Shown here: one piece after another, positions 1 through 11,083 of the stretch
Numbering within the stretch: the stretch's first letter is position 1
Layout: each line of letters starts with the position of its first letter
Assembly (NCBI GenBank): GCA_009667805.1
Contig: RXON01001448.1
Location: 1-64,000, forward strand
DNA: 64,000 bases
Direction: 5' to 3'
From: Leptobrachium leishanense
Lineage: Eukaryota; Chordata; Amphibia; Anura; Megophryidae
Translations under genes and position numbers: made by a program
Notes under the pieces: model-generated
The model's database searches: none
Told to the model about the DNA's origin: nothing
Seen by the model: the letters and a program-made list of their open reading frames with translations, nothing else

Positions 1-72
1 GTAACCCTGTCTATACTGTGCCTATTGTACAGCGCTGCGGAATATGCTGGCGCTTTATAAAATAAAAGAATA
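1..72 (+). repeat. 3' end of an L2-tailed SINE/LINE family
   Basis: The first 70 bases match the reverse complement of 53040-53115. Both share the segment with AGCGCTGCGGAATATGCTGG followed by GCGCTTTATAAA and an A/T-rich tail. AGCGC...GCGCT can pair as the short hairpin typical of L2-type 3' tails, which reverse transcriptase recognises. Only the 3' end lies in the window. The family assignment is inference from the tail. Confidence 0.6.
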
Positions 73-111
73 ATAATAATTATATATATATATATATATA
101 GATATGATATC

Positions 112-208
112 TCACGAGTATAGCAGTCCTGTAGTGATACCTTTCTTTTATTGGGAACTAACGTTACATTTAAAGTACAAGCTTTCGAGAGGATTCCTCC
201 CTTCGTGG
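112..208 (-). repeat. Penelope-like element tail, outer copy
   Basis: This stretch repeats 971-1065: both run from CACGAGTATAGCAGT through CCTTTTATTGG to CTCCCTTCGT. On the minus strand it reads as a pseudo-LTR-like Penelope tail, with CGAAGGGAGG, a CGAAAGCTTGT segment and CCAATAAAAGGTATCAC. The two copies enclose the 690-bp arm at 209-898. Tail duplications are known for Penelope elements; the assignment rests on the endonuclease remnant further along the same strand. Confidence 0.6.
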
Positions 209-898
209 TGAGTCATCGATTCTGGACACAGTGTTCGCCGGATGGCTGAGAGGCCTCAAGGCCTACGATTTCCAAGAAAGTGCGCACTTGCTTGATTGCT
301 TCAGTTTACAGGGCCCCAAAGTTGACTAGTCGAAGATATTTTTGTTCATTCACTGGCCAGTTGAATCTAGTACCCGCGGTACCCTAAGACACCAATTTAT
401 GAGCCTTCTGAGCGGGACTTAAACTCACGAACTATCATACTATCTAATTACTATACTAATATAGGGTTGACAACCCTTTGGGCAAGCACCCCTCCCTGTC
501 ACAGGTGCTCCACCCGCAGGTTCTATTTAAACCTTGATCTGCAAGGAGCTTCAGAAGAGGACTGGTCGGTCCTCAATAAGTAAGTTTTATCCCATAAGAG
601 CAGTCATTAGGTTAGTATGATAGGACCTGCCAGGGCTGGGATACATTGTCGCTGTTGGCAGTTTACACAATCCATGGCCATCCATTGCAAAACTAAACTT
701 CGTTCATCATAACAGAGCTCAGTATTGAATTATTACAAGGGTTAAGAACTACAGTTTTTTTTGAAGGGGTTAAGAAATGTTTGTAAGCATTTAAAGGGTT
801 AAATCTGGAAAATCTCTATGTTTAAATTAATTTAGCTGCTGTTGTGGTTTCTTTTGTGTTTGAATAATATGTTTGGTGTGCTCTCCCCCTGTTTTGTA
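209..898 (+). repeat. Arm 1 of a ~690-bp inverted repeat
   Basis: This arm matches 18207-18891 in reverse complement along its whole length, with only scattered differences and small indels visible. It starts at TGAGTCATCGATTCTGG and ends at CCCCCTGTTTTGTA beside an AT-dinucleotide run; the partner also ends beside an AT run. It contains TCTATTTAAACC, which could be a promoter TATA. No reading frame matches a family I know. It may be an unclassified element present twice in opposite orientation, or one product of an inverted duplication. Confidence 0.85.
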
Positions 899-899
899 T

Positions 900-932
<33 letters not shown>

Positions 933-956
933 ATATAGTATAGTAGGTGTGTTATT
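899..956. repeat. AT dinucleotide microsatellite
   Basis: A run of TA repeats with a few interruptions, directly beside the inverted-repeat arm. A similar run lies beside arm 2 at 18188-18206 and another at 73-102. Repeated association of AT runs with the element ends suggests insertion preference or tail growth; this is inference. Confidence 0.8.
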
Positions 957-1488
957 CCAGATGCCAAAATCACGAGTATAGCAGTCGTAGTGATACCTTT
1001 TTATTGGACTAACGTTACATTAAATACAAGCTCAAGTAGAGGATTCAGATCTCCTCCCTTCGTCAGGTATAGAAGCTAACTGATCAGAATAATAGAATAA
1101 AACATAGGGACAGTCATAGGGCTCACAGTTGGGGGTGTTAGATGCTGTATATCGCCAAATGGCATGGTCAAAAAAAAAATAAAAAGGAAACATTTAATTG
1201 TCTCAGGCAAGTGCAATCATGTCCACTTCAAAGGGAATGTGAAAGGACAGAACGAAGAGAAGGAAAAAAAAACACAACACAGTGAGCATGGGGAAGACAC
1301 AGAAAAATAGGAATGATGAATATTACGTGACGTTATTATAGTGGGTTAGAAAACCCGAATCTATATTAAGTCCTTGTTTTATATTGTTGAAATATGTGAT
1401 CATTTCATTTCATATGTTTGCGTTCCCGGTGATCTTTAAAATGTCCTTTGAGGATTTTAATTCTGAGGTTTTGGATGGAGGGGGCCTG
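957..1488 (-). other. Penelope-like 3' UTR and tail, inner copy
   Basis: On the minus strand this lies downstream of the GIY-YIG remnant. It is non-coding, with AT-rich stretches and oligo-A runs, and ends in the tail copy 971-1065 (CTGACGAAGGGAGG...CCAATAAAAAGGTATCAC). The CTGACGA element resembles the first core box of a hammerhead ribozyme, and the outer tail copy keeps a GAAA box. I could not build a convincing helix I, so no ribozyme is called here. Confidence 0.55.
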
Positions 1489-1862
1489 CTAGATTGAAGT
1501 GATGTCCCACTGGGGTACAATATGTGTTTTCCTGTGTGGCCTAATGGAGTGTCTGTGCTGGTTCATCCTGAGATTTAGTTTAAGGCTGGTTTCACCAATA
1601 TAGCAGGCCTTATCACACGCCGTGCACTGGATCATATACACCACATTTGCTGATGTGCACAGAATGATCCCTTGATGTTGTGAGTGGCGTGTTGTGCCGC
1701 GCAGTGCTGCTGTCACATATATGTTGGCACACAGTTTTGCAGCGGTTTGTTACAGCGTTTGGTCCCATTCTGTATGTCATCCTGTTCCGGAGCGAGTTTG
1801 CTGCGGACAGTTTTCGCCTCAGGTTTGGGGGTTGCTTGAATGCCAGTAAGGGGGGCTGTGGG
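1489..1862 (-). pseudogene. Penelope-like element, GIY-YIG endonuclease end (broken)
   Basis: The minus strand encodes the C-terminal part of a Penelope-like polyprotein. First comes a linker with the Cys-rich start NGTKRCNKP, then the endonuclease core VVYMIQCTACDKACYIGET followed by LNLRMNQHRHSIR. The intact paralogue at 16706-17308 reads KCNKPRCKLCQHI-type cysteines in one frame; here frameshifts around 1713-1730 and after HRHSIR break it. The frame is cut at 1862 by the LTR of the element at 1863-13730 and resumes at 13736. With that insertion removed, the linker joins the RT part at 13736-16632. GIY-YIG fused to RT is diagnostic of Penelope elements. The nuclease nicks DNA for target-primed reverse transcription. 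This copy cannot make a functional protein. Confidence 0.85.
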
Positions 1863-2301
1863 TGTTAGGTCTGAACGGCTCTCCTTTCCCATCTCCATTC
1901 TCTGCGTGTCCCCCCATCTCCGTTACCTGTCAGGATTTGCTGCACCCAGGCATTGATGAGCGCGCGTTTGTGCAAAATGAGACACAGACACAACCTGCTA
2001 TGTCCTTCAAACTGAAACCGTATTCATCAACAGTCAGGAGTATATATGCCTTTACATACACAATGGAGGATCTGATGTGATAACCAATCAGAGACTTCCA
2101 CATGTACACAATGTCACAGAGAAACAGGTTTTAAGGAATTTGCCTCAGGGTATTGCCTTGTGGGGTCTCCCATACAGTAGAGCAGGATTTAACAGGCAAA
2201 AGGGGGGGTTGGGACACATGGCCTCAGGACAATTGGGGAAGAAGCAAGCAATGAATTGAAGATCTCAATTACTTATGATTTTGGATATAAAATCCCTTAC
2301 A
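1863..2301 (-). repeat. 3' LTR of the minus-strand retroelement
   Basis: 439 bp, TGTTAGGTCTGAAC at the low end and ATCCCTTACA at the high end on the plus strand, so it starts TGTAAGGG on the coding strand. It is collinear with 13292-13730 with ten substitutions and no indel. Confidence 0.93.
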
Positions 2302-2313
2302 ATCCCTTCTTTT
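2302..2313 (-). promoter_or_regulatory. Polypurine tract
   Basis: On the minus strand AAAAGAAGGGAT abuts the 3' LTR. This is where a plus-strand primer tract should be for an element in this orientation. Confidence 0.8.
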
Positions 2314-5300
2314 GTCACAGAAAGTGACAACCAATAAATACAAAATATAAGGTGAGAATAGGGTGAGAATAGTGTCCATGGGATAGTTCACTCGGGGTCT
2401 TCCCATACAAATCATTTGTGGGTCCAAAGGACCGTCGGCTTCCCTTCCAGGCTCAGGACCTGGTCAGGCGTCGCACTATATAGGAGAACGCAAGCAGGGG
2501 TGCAGTATGGGTCAGGGTTCGCAGGAGGGAGTAACATTTCACTATAACCATATTACCTTGTACATAATTACTAGGAAAAGCAAAAGCATATTATACCTGG
2601 TACTATGTTAAGGATTTTCATCCCCAAGGAACCGAACCGTGAACCCAGACCAAAAAATGCAGTCAAATCCATCAGACACTTAGTCCATGGGTTCTGGTTA
2701 AATTCTAATTCCCAAATAAATTCCACTAAACAAGAAAAGAATGATTTACGTAATCTAATTTTAGTAAAAAGTAAGCATTGATACTAATTGTCATGAGTCA
2801 GATCTTTATCTGTGTTTCCTTGTACTAAGATTCACTCCACAAACTGGTAAAAATGATGATGATGAAAACAATGGCAAACGCCAACATAGCAAAAGGAAAA
2901 CAGTTGGGGACAGACTGAGAGAGGGACAAGTAAACAGATTCACTCGTCTTGCAGACAACCACACAACTGCAACAGAGACGAGCATGTTAGTGTAGCAAAA
3001 GGAAACACAGATACTATACACTAATAATTTCCCAAGGAGTCCAATAAAAATAAAAAGCCAAAACCTCCCTCAGGATATGGACCTCATGCAGCCTCTTTTG
3101 TATATAACCCACAGGGTCATACTACATCTGACTCAGTTCATTATAAAAAAGTATATGCGCAACTCTAGCCCGAAGACCAGCCACCGTGCGTCCTACACCC
3201 ATTTAGTAACAGAATATCTCTATACACTTCTGTTCTTGTTTAGTGGTCAATTAAGCAAAACATTTCCAGTAAAATAAAATTCCATCAAAATATATGGTAA
3301 ATATAAATCAGCAACCAAATAATTCTCAATAAAACCAACTGAAATCTTCCCGCAATTCCTTCCTTTACACCTGGTTTATATAAAGAATTTAGTCATTTTA
3401 AGTGTAACATTAAGTTAAAGCTATTAATTCATTATCACTGAGATCACCATTAGATGTATTAAAACATTATTTATATTTTATTCACAGTAACGGGACTAGT
3501 TTAACCACCTGGTTAATAATATATTATATTCTATTTAATGCTGGATGTATTGTTATAAGACTATTTTGGACAGCTAATTTAAAAGACCATTATGATTTCC
3601 TGAGTACATTATTGAAAATACTCTAACTCCAGATTTAATTGAATGTGACCTGCACTATCATAAATATATCAGGGCATTTACTTACTCCTGAAAAATAAGA
3701 ATTGTGATCACATAATAATATACGATACGAAATATTAGAATACAAAGTATTCATCACTTAGAACAAACATTCAGGTATCTGGCGTAGAATATCCTTCTGA
3801 GAACAGCACAGTGATGATTCTTCTGAACATAAAGATGTAAAGTTCTGTGTTTTTTCTTTTTCCATATTAATTTAAGATGAAATACAACTCCTTTTGTTAG
3901 AATGTTTTATTGCCCGGTGTCTGGTAAACTCTGTTATTGATCTTGGTATCTGGTAAAGGAAGCGGAACATTGCAATGTGTAATGATGATGTGTGTTTGAG
4001 TAAATTTCCTTCAATTTCAATAGCTATATCGCTATTGGTATCAAATTAATGATCTTCCATCTAGCTTTATCAGCATCAGCTGCAATGAGCATTGGCATGC
4101 GTTACTCGGGCAATTTTCACCTAAATTAAAGAGCCTTGAAAAAATGTTAACCTGTCAGGGTTTAAAACTTGCAACGTTAAAAACTTACATGGTTAACACT
4201 TATATCGTTATGGCTGTAAAGAAAAACCTGTATTTCAACTTGTAACGTTCAACAAAGGCACTTCCATAGTGTGCCAATATCTCTCTAAGAATGACATACA
4301 ATAGACAAGGAAGAAACTAGACAAGCAGGATGAAACCAAAATCGAACATAGCAAAAAACGACTTCCTTGACTAATCACTCCCCATTCACCTTCAATCACC
4401 TTCAATCACCTTCCATTCACCTTCAATCACCTTCCATCACTTTCTATTCACTGGTTTCCATCATGTTCATCACTCACAGCCAGACACTGATCGCCTTCTA
4501 TCAACATTCACAAATACTTTGAATTATCTAAAACCTTCAAAAAAATAAAAGAAAGCATCAACCCCCCTTCCTCTCTTTCTCAGAGCAGTAGGGGTAAGTG
4601 GAAGTTAATGCAGCTAATCTCGGTAACACCACAATATTCCCACTGTGGAAAAAGAGAGACCAAAGAAATCTTTTTCCAAATCATTATATTTCCGAAGAGA
4701 TCAGCCTTGGTAAGGAATTGTATTAAACAAATATGCACGTTATTAATCTCTTGATCTATTGGATTTTTCTCTTTCTGTCCTGTAAAAGAAAGAAAATTAA
4801 TTAATAAAACAAAAACACATTTCTTCGTTTCCATATGTCTCCAAAATCATGCACAACACCAAACGCATATCTAGATAGTTTGACTGCACGACTGTGATAC
4901 GGATGCCCAGACACCACAAGACGTTCTACCCTAGAACTGTACTCTGTATCTGGAGAATCTTATCAGCTTGCAACGCAGGAGCAGGCATGGCACTAGTGCT
5001 GGTGATCCAGAGAGCTCTTGGGACCCTTACTGATCCCTACAGATTGTCCTTTCCTTATTCTTGGTCCTGTGCTGTCCTAGCACAAGGACTATTCCTATTC
5101 CTGACCTGGCCTCAGTTCTATGCTTCCCTAGCACAAGGACTGTTCCTGACCCGTCCTGACTTGTGCTACCCTAACACACAGTCCAACAGAATAAGCCAAA
5201 TTATATAGAGGGGCAGTAATGTGTGAGAAGGTGTTTTCACTTTATCCAGTTTCCTGGCTTATGTTTCAGATGACAAGTTCTATAGCGCTGCAGAATGGGG

Positions 5301-6430
5301 AGACGGAATAACAAATATACATGTTACACACACACGTGAAGCTTCTGGGATTACTCATTCATTCATCTAATGCAGGGCTTGACAAATCCCAGACATCAGA
5401 TCGTAATGGCAACTAGAATTTGCACCTGGCACCTGGGATTTTGTCAGCCCATTTACTGTTGACAATAGGTTATAGGAATTTTAAATGCCTGTGCCAACGC
5501 CCTGGACATACAGTTCTGTCCAGCATCTGTCCAGCAGCTCTAGGGGTTTTGGCCGCATGCTGTCAATTTCCCCACCCCACTTTCTCCCTGCACTTTCTGC
5601 TGGCTGTACATGCTGATGGGCTGGGACAGCTTCCCCCACTGCTCCCCCACACAGGTATAATACAGGCAGAGGGACATAGTCATTCTCTGTTCCTTCCTAA
5701 CCCCAATAGTTCCCCCTGTCCCCCAACAGCTCCTCACCATGACCCCTAGCAGCTGCACCCTGCCAGGCCCAGTGATAGGAGTTGCTGGATCAGTGTGCCC
5801 ACAATAAGGGAGGGAGGGGCTGCGCTGCCTGCTTCTCTGCAGCCAGATGGCACAGGGGTCATTTGGAGCACTGCATCTCAGTGCCTGTGCATCGCACATG
5901 ATCAGTCAAGGTGACATTGGGAAGAGCAGAGCTTGGCCTTTCCAAAGATATCCAACATGACCATAACATTAAAATAAAAAATGTAATTTTTTCTTTTTAC
6001 ATGGAGCTAATGTCTCAAAAAATGGGTTAACAGTCAGGTTATATATCACATTGTGTATTACTTTCATTTTCCCCTTGGTTTAGCTGTACATATAAAGGGT
6101 TACTGGGCAGGCTTCATTCCTTACAGTATACATTTCAAGGTTTCCCTTGCAAATGGCATTTTAGGGGTTAATGGGAAGGCTATGTACCACACTGTTTTAA
6201 TCACAATGTTTTCCCTTGGTTATATTGTGGCATGTTAGGAGTTAAAGGCAGTCACCCATTTAAAATGGTTTCTAAATCTGTTTGCATGGCCACTACATAA
6301 ACCTCAGAGCTTACACTCTATTTCGCCTACCCAGGAATAGAACCATATTTAGAAATATTTCCTGACACTTTCTTTGCAAAGAAAGAATCCCCTGCACCTT
6401 TAAGGAAAGGGGACATGACTGATGGCCTGG
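2314..6430 (-). other. Retroelement interior, no coding domain recognised
   Basis: About 4.1 kb between the 3' LTR and the DIRS insertion. The longest open stretches are short and match nothing I know, such as 84 aa at 4580-4834 on the minus strand with a hydrophobic start. Visible features are a short CACCTTCAATCACC-type repeat at 4387-4445; the motif CAGGGCTTGACAAATCCCAG at 5373-5392, which looks like a DNA-transposon end; a GC-richer block 5480-5900; and a degenerate ~80-bp repeat at 6010-6245 marked by CCCTTGGTT. No pol motifs such as YxDD or DTG were found on the minus strand. Confidence 0.6.
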
Positions 6431-6633
6431 GCCGGATGGTCAGATAAGGAAATATGGAGCCATTGGTTATATGTGTGCAACATTGTTTCACTTACCTATA
6501 TATGCATCGGTGGTGGGTGTGTTCTGTCTCTTGTTCCTGGCCAGCTTCAACTGTGCATCAAGGAGATTCGATTCTGTGGGAGAGAAAAAACGTGGTGTTT
6601 AGTTTGGTGATTGTTGCTGAGTTTTCTGCTGTA

Positions 6634-8623
6634 ATGGCTTCTACTTCGGTGGATGCCTTGTTGGATCAGCTGAGGGAACATGCTGCTGCTCGTGGTGCAA
6701 CTCTGCAGGATCTACTTCAGGATGCATTGGTGCCAGCGCGGGAGCAGTCTCCTGAGGATGCGGGGGAGCCTCGACAATGGCGGAGAGAGCGGCCGTCCAG
6801 ACCACCGGTTCGTCTGAGTCCTAGTCCCCCCAGGCTTCGTGGAGCCCAGCAGCTGGATGGTGGCGTGGATGGGCCTGATGCGGATGCCCAATCCTCTGAG
6901 GGATCGATGGTCCGGGATACGCCGCCGAGGGAGTTGCGGTCTGGCCTGCGGAGGAGGGTGAGCATGGGCAGCGTTGCGGTGTCTCCACCTTTACTTACAG
7001 GTGTGGCTGGAGGTGCGGACCCGGCTTCTAGTGAGCGGCGTAAGACCCCCCTCCGTCCCAGGCAAGATGGCCGACGGCTGCAGCGCTCGAGGAGCCCTCT
7101 TGGAGCTGCGGCGCTTCCGGTGGCCGGAAAGAGAATGACGCGGAGGTCTGAGTCCGCCCCCAAGCCCCCTCCTGTTCGGCGCAGGGCTGTGGCGTCACGT
7201 TCGAAGGGACGGGCACGCCCACAAGATGGCGGCGCCCATGCTGGGGTCGGAAATGCAAGGAATAGAGCGGTTTCGGCGGCTGCAGCATCGGCTTCTTCCT
7301 CTGCGGTGGCTGTGGACCGAACGGCGCAAGGAGCGGCTGATTCTGGAGGTCGATTGGTGGCTCGTGGGGCCCGGGATCGGCGCTCTCCTGCCGGGAGTGG
7401 CTGGGAATCCAGGTCCGGAGATCTTCGGGATGCAAGGAGGTCGGCTGGTCGGGGGTTTCCTGGGCGTCCATCGCCAGACCCGTTGGTTCCTGTTGTTCCG
7501 GTGGATCCTGGACGATCATCCCTTCTGGTGGCACGTGAGTCTGATCTTGGTGGGGTGGTTTCTGGCTTGCAGGGTCGTTCGGTCCCTGCTGCGTCAGGTA
7601 GGATGGAGGGGCTAACAACGGGGTTCATGGAAACCTTGGTTGCGGCTTTCAGGCAGTGGCAGGATGGGGCGCTGGCGGTGTCGCACGCGGCTGCGTCTGG
7701 ATCACCTGCGGGTGTAGCGTTGGCTGGGGGCGCGGCACCGGTGCTCGCTGTTGCGTCGGCCGCTTTAGGGGTCCCTGATACGGCTCCCGTGGTGAGTCCT
7801 CCGCTGGCCCCTGCTCTTGTTCCAGCCCCTGCGGTGTTTGGCGCGGCGTTACCTGCTGCGGCGGTGGTTTTGGCTCCTGTGGTTTTGAGCGGTCCTGCGG
7901 CGCCGGTTAGTGTGGCTCCAGTGCCTGGGGCGGTTGGTGCGGAGGTGCACTCTTATGGGGCGTGTGATTTGTCGCCGCTGGGCTTGACGATTTCTGCTGA
8001 AGTGCGGGAAAAAATTTGGAAAGGGGAGTACGTGGACGTGCTCCCTTTGATTTCCCCGGATAGGGAGACGGTGGATCGGCCAAAGAGTATGGATCCTTTA
8101 CCGGGTGACAGGGACAAAGAGAAAGTGAAGCCGTTGCCGCAGACCTTCGGCAATTGGCTTCAAGGTTTTCTGGCGTATAGCGCGATTTTGTGCGAGCGAT
8201 TTCCGGAGCGCGGCATAGCTTTATTTCTTATTGGATCTGATTTGGGGGGCTTACAAGATTTATGCTTTGCTGGTTTAAATATGACCAACAGTTTCGGCAG
8301 AAGATGGCGGTGCGGCCCGGGCTCCGTTTTGATTTGCAGGATACGAATCTGTGGTTGCTGCTCATGACGCCGAACCGTCCGGTGGTGTCACCCTTTCCTG
8401 GATCCGGGTGCCCAGAACCCCAGGAGCGCCAACGGGTACCGGAAAGGGGTGGTGCTGGCTCTTCAATGAGTCCCAGTGCCGTTGGGCCGCTAATTGACGT
8501 TTCAAACATGAGTGTTCCTCCTGTGGGGGATCCCACCCGGCATTTCGATGCTTTAGAAAGGGACATGGCTCGGCCTTTAGGGCTTCAGTCGGGGTAAGCC
8601 TGATAGAAGGGATCACCCGCTGA
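6634..8623 (+). pseudogene. DIRS ORF1, Gag-like protein (frameshift and stop)
   Basis: I chose the ATG at 6634 because homology to the second DIRS copy (MAEGGELESLL... at 57685) begins there; the frame is open upstream to 6454. The protein starts with a helical segment (ASTSVDALLDQLREHAAARG), then a long Arg/Ser/Pro-rich and Ala/Val-rich disordered stretch. A conserved block follows (ISAEVREKIWKGEYVDVLPL, then KPLPQTFGNWLQGF) that is also present in copy 2. A frameshift near 8265 moves the frame to the WFKYDQQFRQKMAVRPG segment. The C-terminal CCCH-type finger reads CWLFNESQCRW...RFKHEC, but a TGA at 8495-8497 replaces a cysteine codon. The role is presumably RNA or particle binding, by analogy with Gag. 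It is not functional as written. Confidence 0.85.
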
Positions 8624-8712
8624 TGGTTCGGGCTATGGTTCCTTGGCTAGACAGGTGAGACGGCGTAGCGATCGTGTGTTAGGTTTGTTGTAGGTTGGTT
8701 TAGTGACGGTTT

Positions 8713-10204
8713 GTGATTCCGCATGTGGCGTCGGATTTTCCTCAGTTTTCGCAAAATTTAGTTTCGGCGCGTCAGCGAGACGATGTTGTGGCGGACAAGT
8801 TGGCTAAGGAGGTTAGGTTGGGTCGGATGGTGGGTCCTTTTGCGGAGCTCCCCTTTTCTAATCTTCGGGTGTCTCCACTGGGCATTGTGCCCAAGAGGGA
8901 GGAGGGTAAGTTCCGCATGATCCACCATCTTTCCTACCCGGCCGGTCTTTCTGTTAATGACGGGATTAGGAAAGAGGGATGTCGCGTGCGATATTCCTCT
9001 TTTGACGAGGCATTGCAGATTGTGCGGGAGGCTGGTCCTGGTTGTTTGTTGGCGAAAGCGGATATTGAGTCAGCGTTTCGTTTGCTGCCAATTCGGCCGG
9101 ACTGCTACCATCTGTTGGGGTGTTCATTTCGTGGGGCATTTTATTACGACCGGTGTCTCCCAATGGGCTGCTCGATCTCGTGTTATTATTTTGAGTTATT
9201 TTCTTCATTTTTGCACTGGGTGGTGTGTCGGCGCGCTGGTCGGAATTCGGTGGTCCATTATTTGGATGATTTCCTGTTTGTGGGACCGGCGGATTCGGGC
9301 GACTGCGCCGCGCTGCTGCAGATTTTCCGGGAGGTTGCCGGAGAGTTTGGTGTGCCGTTGGCTGAGGAGAAGACGGAGGGCCCGGTTCAATCGCTTGCTT
9401 TTTTGGGCATTGAAATCTATACCGTCCTCCGGGTTTTCCGTTTGCCGGTCGACAAAATCCAAACCTTGTTGCGGTTGGTGGGGAGGGCGCAAGGGGTTGC
9501 GAAAATGCGGCTTTCGGTTGATTCAGTCGCTATTGGGTCACCTGACATTCGCGTGCTGGGTGATGCCGATGGGACGGGCTTTTTGTCGCAGGTTGTCTCT
9601 GGCTACTGCCGGGATACGCGCGCCCCACCACTTTGTGCGCATCTCTAGTGCTTTGAAGGCGGACCTGGTGGTGTGGCACTCCTTCTTGCTTCAATACAAT
9701 GGGCTGACGTATTGGCAGGAGGCGGACGAGGACAATCATTCCCTCGAGCTTTTTGCTGATGCGTCTGGGGCGCATGGCTTTGGGGTGTACTTCCAGGGCG
9801 CTTGGTGTGCCGAAGCGTGGCCCCCGCATTGGGCGGCGTCTGAATTGGTGAGGAATCTCACTTTTTTGGAACTCTTTCCATTGATTGTGGCCTTGGAGCT
9901 GTGGGGGGAGCGTCTGGCTAATAGGCGGGTGGTGTTCTGGACGGACAACATGGGCGTGGTGCAAGTGGTGAATCGTTCGTCGTCCAGTTCCCCTCCCGTC
10001 TTGGCTCATTTGCGACACCTGGTTCTGCGCTGTCTGGAGCAAAATGTATGGTTGAGGGCTCGGCATGTGCCGGGTGTACGGAACGTAATTGCTGACGCTC
10101 TCTCCCGGTTCCAGTGGGACCGTTTTTGGCAGGTGGCTCCGGGGGCAGCGAGGGCTGCGACACCCTTTCCTCTGTGGCTCTGGACCCTCGCTTCGCCGGG
10201 CTGA
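8713..10204 (+). pseudogene. DIRS pol: reverse transcriptase and RNase H (one frameshift)
   Basis: RT motifs run in order: GRMVGPFAELPFSNLRVSPL, GKFRMIHHLSYP, LAKADIESAFRLLPI (motif A Asp), LPMGCSISCYYFE, and HYLDDFLFVG at 9256-9285 (catalytic YLDD), then AFLGIEI. Near 9513 the frame shifts by one base; the true continuation QSLLGHLTFACWVMPMGRAF lies in the next frame. RNase H follows with LFADASGAHGFG (about 9748), WTDNMGVVQVVN and VIADALSRFQWDRFW (to about 10125). No ATG opens the RT frame: the first codon of the open stretch is GTG at 8713. The start may lie upstream or the protein may be made by readthrough. The 3' end overlaps the recombinase frame by about 90 bp. Apart from the frameshift the catalytic residues look intact. 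Confidence 0.9.
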
Positions 10205-11079
10205 GAATGTTGCTGGAGGACTCTTTGTCGGGTGCATCGTGGACTGCCTACTCTCAGGTTTGGCGGAGGTGGGGGTTGGTGGCACGGGAGGAACGGGGGT
10301 GGCTTACGGCGGCGGACCGGAGGTGGGCCACCTTGATTTATTTTAATTCCGTCCGGGAGAGAGGGGGCTCTGGTTCAGGAGCGGCCAAGGTTCTGACTGC
10401 CCTGTCTTTTTTGTGCAAGGCGCTGGGGTGGGAAGATGTGGGTCGGGATTTCCTGCTTCGCAGAATTGTTTCGGGTTGGAGACGGACGACGCTGCCTGAT
10501 GTGTGGCGCCCGGTTTCTGGCTCTATGTTTTTGGATTTGATGGAGGTTCTGAGTGGGGTCTGTCGCGATCTTTTTGAAGCGCGATTATTTCGGGTGGCAT
10601 TTGCCTTTGCTTTTTATGGCGCCTTGAGGGTGGGGGAGTTGGTTGCTCCGAACTCTCGGACCCATTCGGCATTGCGTTTTTCCCATGTCTCGGTGGCTGC
10701 CGCACAAGTACGGGTTTTTATTGCCAGGTCAAAAACGGATCAGTTGGGTAGGGGTGTACTGGTTACGTTGGAGGCGGTTGGGGGACCTGGGTGTCCGTTG
10801 AGCCTCACGCGGGAGTATTTAGTGGTGCGTCCAGAGTTGGCTGACTCCTTTTTGGTTCACCTTAATGGTGTTCCTCTGACCCGGTATCAATTTTCGGCTG
10901 TGTTTAAACAATGCGTGCGAGTGTTGGGTTTCGACCCGGGATTGTTTGCTTCTCATTCGTTTCGAATTGGCGCGGCGACGGTGGCTGCGAGCGCGGGCGC
11001 ATCGGACGGCATGATTCGGCGGTTGGGCCGGTGGCGCTCGGATCGCTTTCGCTCGTATGTTCGTCCTAACCTTTTGTAA
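10114..11079 (+). CDS. DIRS tyrosine recombinase (integrase-type)
   Basis: An uninterrupted 321-aa frame. The N-terminal half carries the core-binding fold segment (ASWTAYSQVWRRWGLVAREE). The catalytic domain shows the first Arg in FYGALRVGELVAPN (about residue 170), HSFRIGAATVAASAG with His and the second Arg (about 281-284), and the nucleophile Tyr in RWRSDRFRSYVRPNLL near the C-terminus. The R-H-R-Y set needed for recombinase chemistry is present. In DIRS-order elements this enzyme inserts a circular DNA intermediate without target duplication. The start is uncertain: 10114 overlaps the end of RNase H in another frame, and the domain proper starts near DPRFAGLRMLLEDS. It is the only large element gene in the window that looks whole. 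Confidence 0.9.
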   Translation: MGPFLAGGSGGSEGCDTLSSVALDPRFAGLRMLLEDSLSGASWTAYSQVWRRWGLVAREERGWLTAADRRWATLIYFNSVRERGGSGSGAAKVLTALSFLCKALGWEDVGRDFLLRRIVSGWRRTTLPDVWRPVSGSMFLDLMEVLSGVCRDLFEARLFRVAFAFAFYGALRVGELVAPNSRTHSALRFSHVSVAAAQVRVFIARSKTDQLGRGVLVTLEAVGGPGCPLSLTREYLVVRPELADSFLVHLNGVPLTRYQFSAVFKQCVRVLGFDPGLFASHSFRIGAATVAASAGASDGMIRRLGRWRSDRFRSYVRPNLL

Positions 11080-11083
11080 TTGC

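Noticed and set aside
957..1068. Hammerhead ribozyme in the first Penelope tail
   Set aside because: CTGACGA is present but GAAA is degraded in this copy and no helix I could be formed; kept only as a remark.
4580..4834. 84-aa frame starting METKKCVFVLL, possible signal peptide protein
   Set aside because: Short, hydrophobic start alone is weak evidence, no homologue recognised, inside a non-coding retroelement.
5420..5899. Overlapping 109-aa and 119-aa frames on opposite strands
   Set aside because: Both arise from a GC-rich block without domain or codon signal.
6717..7628. 303-aa minus-strand frame opposite DIRS ORF1
   Set aside because: A shadow of the GC-rich, Arg/Ser/Pro-rich ORF1; no domain, and copy 2 does not keep it.
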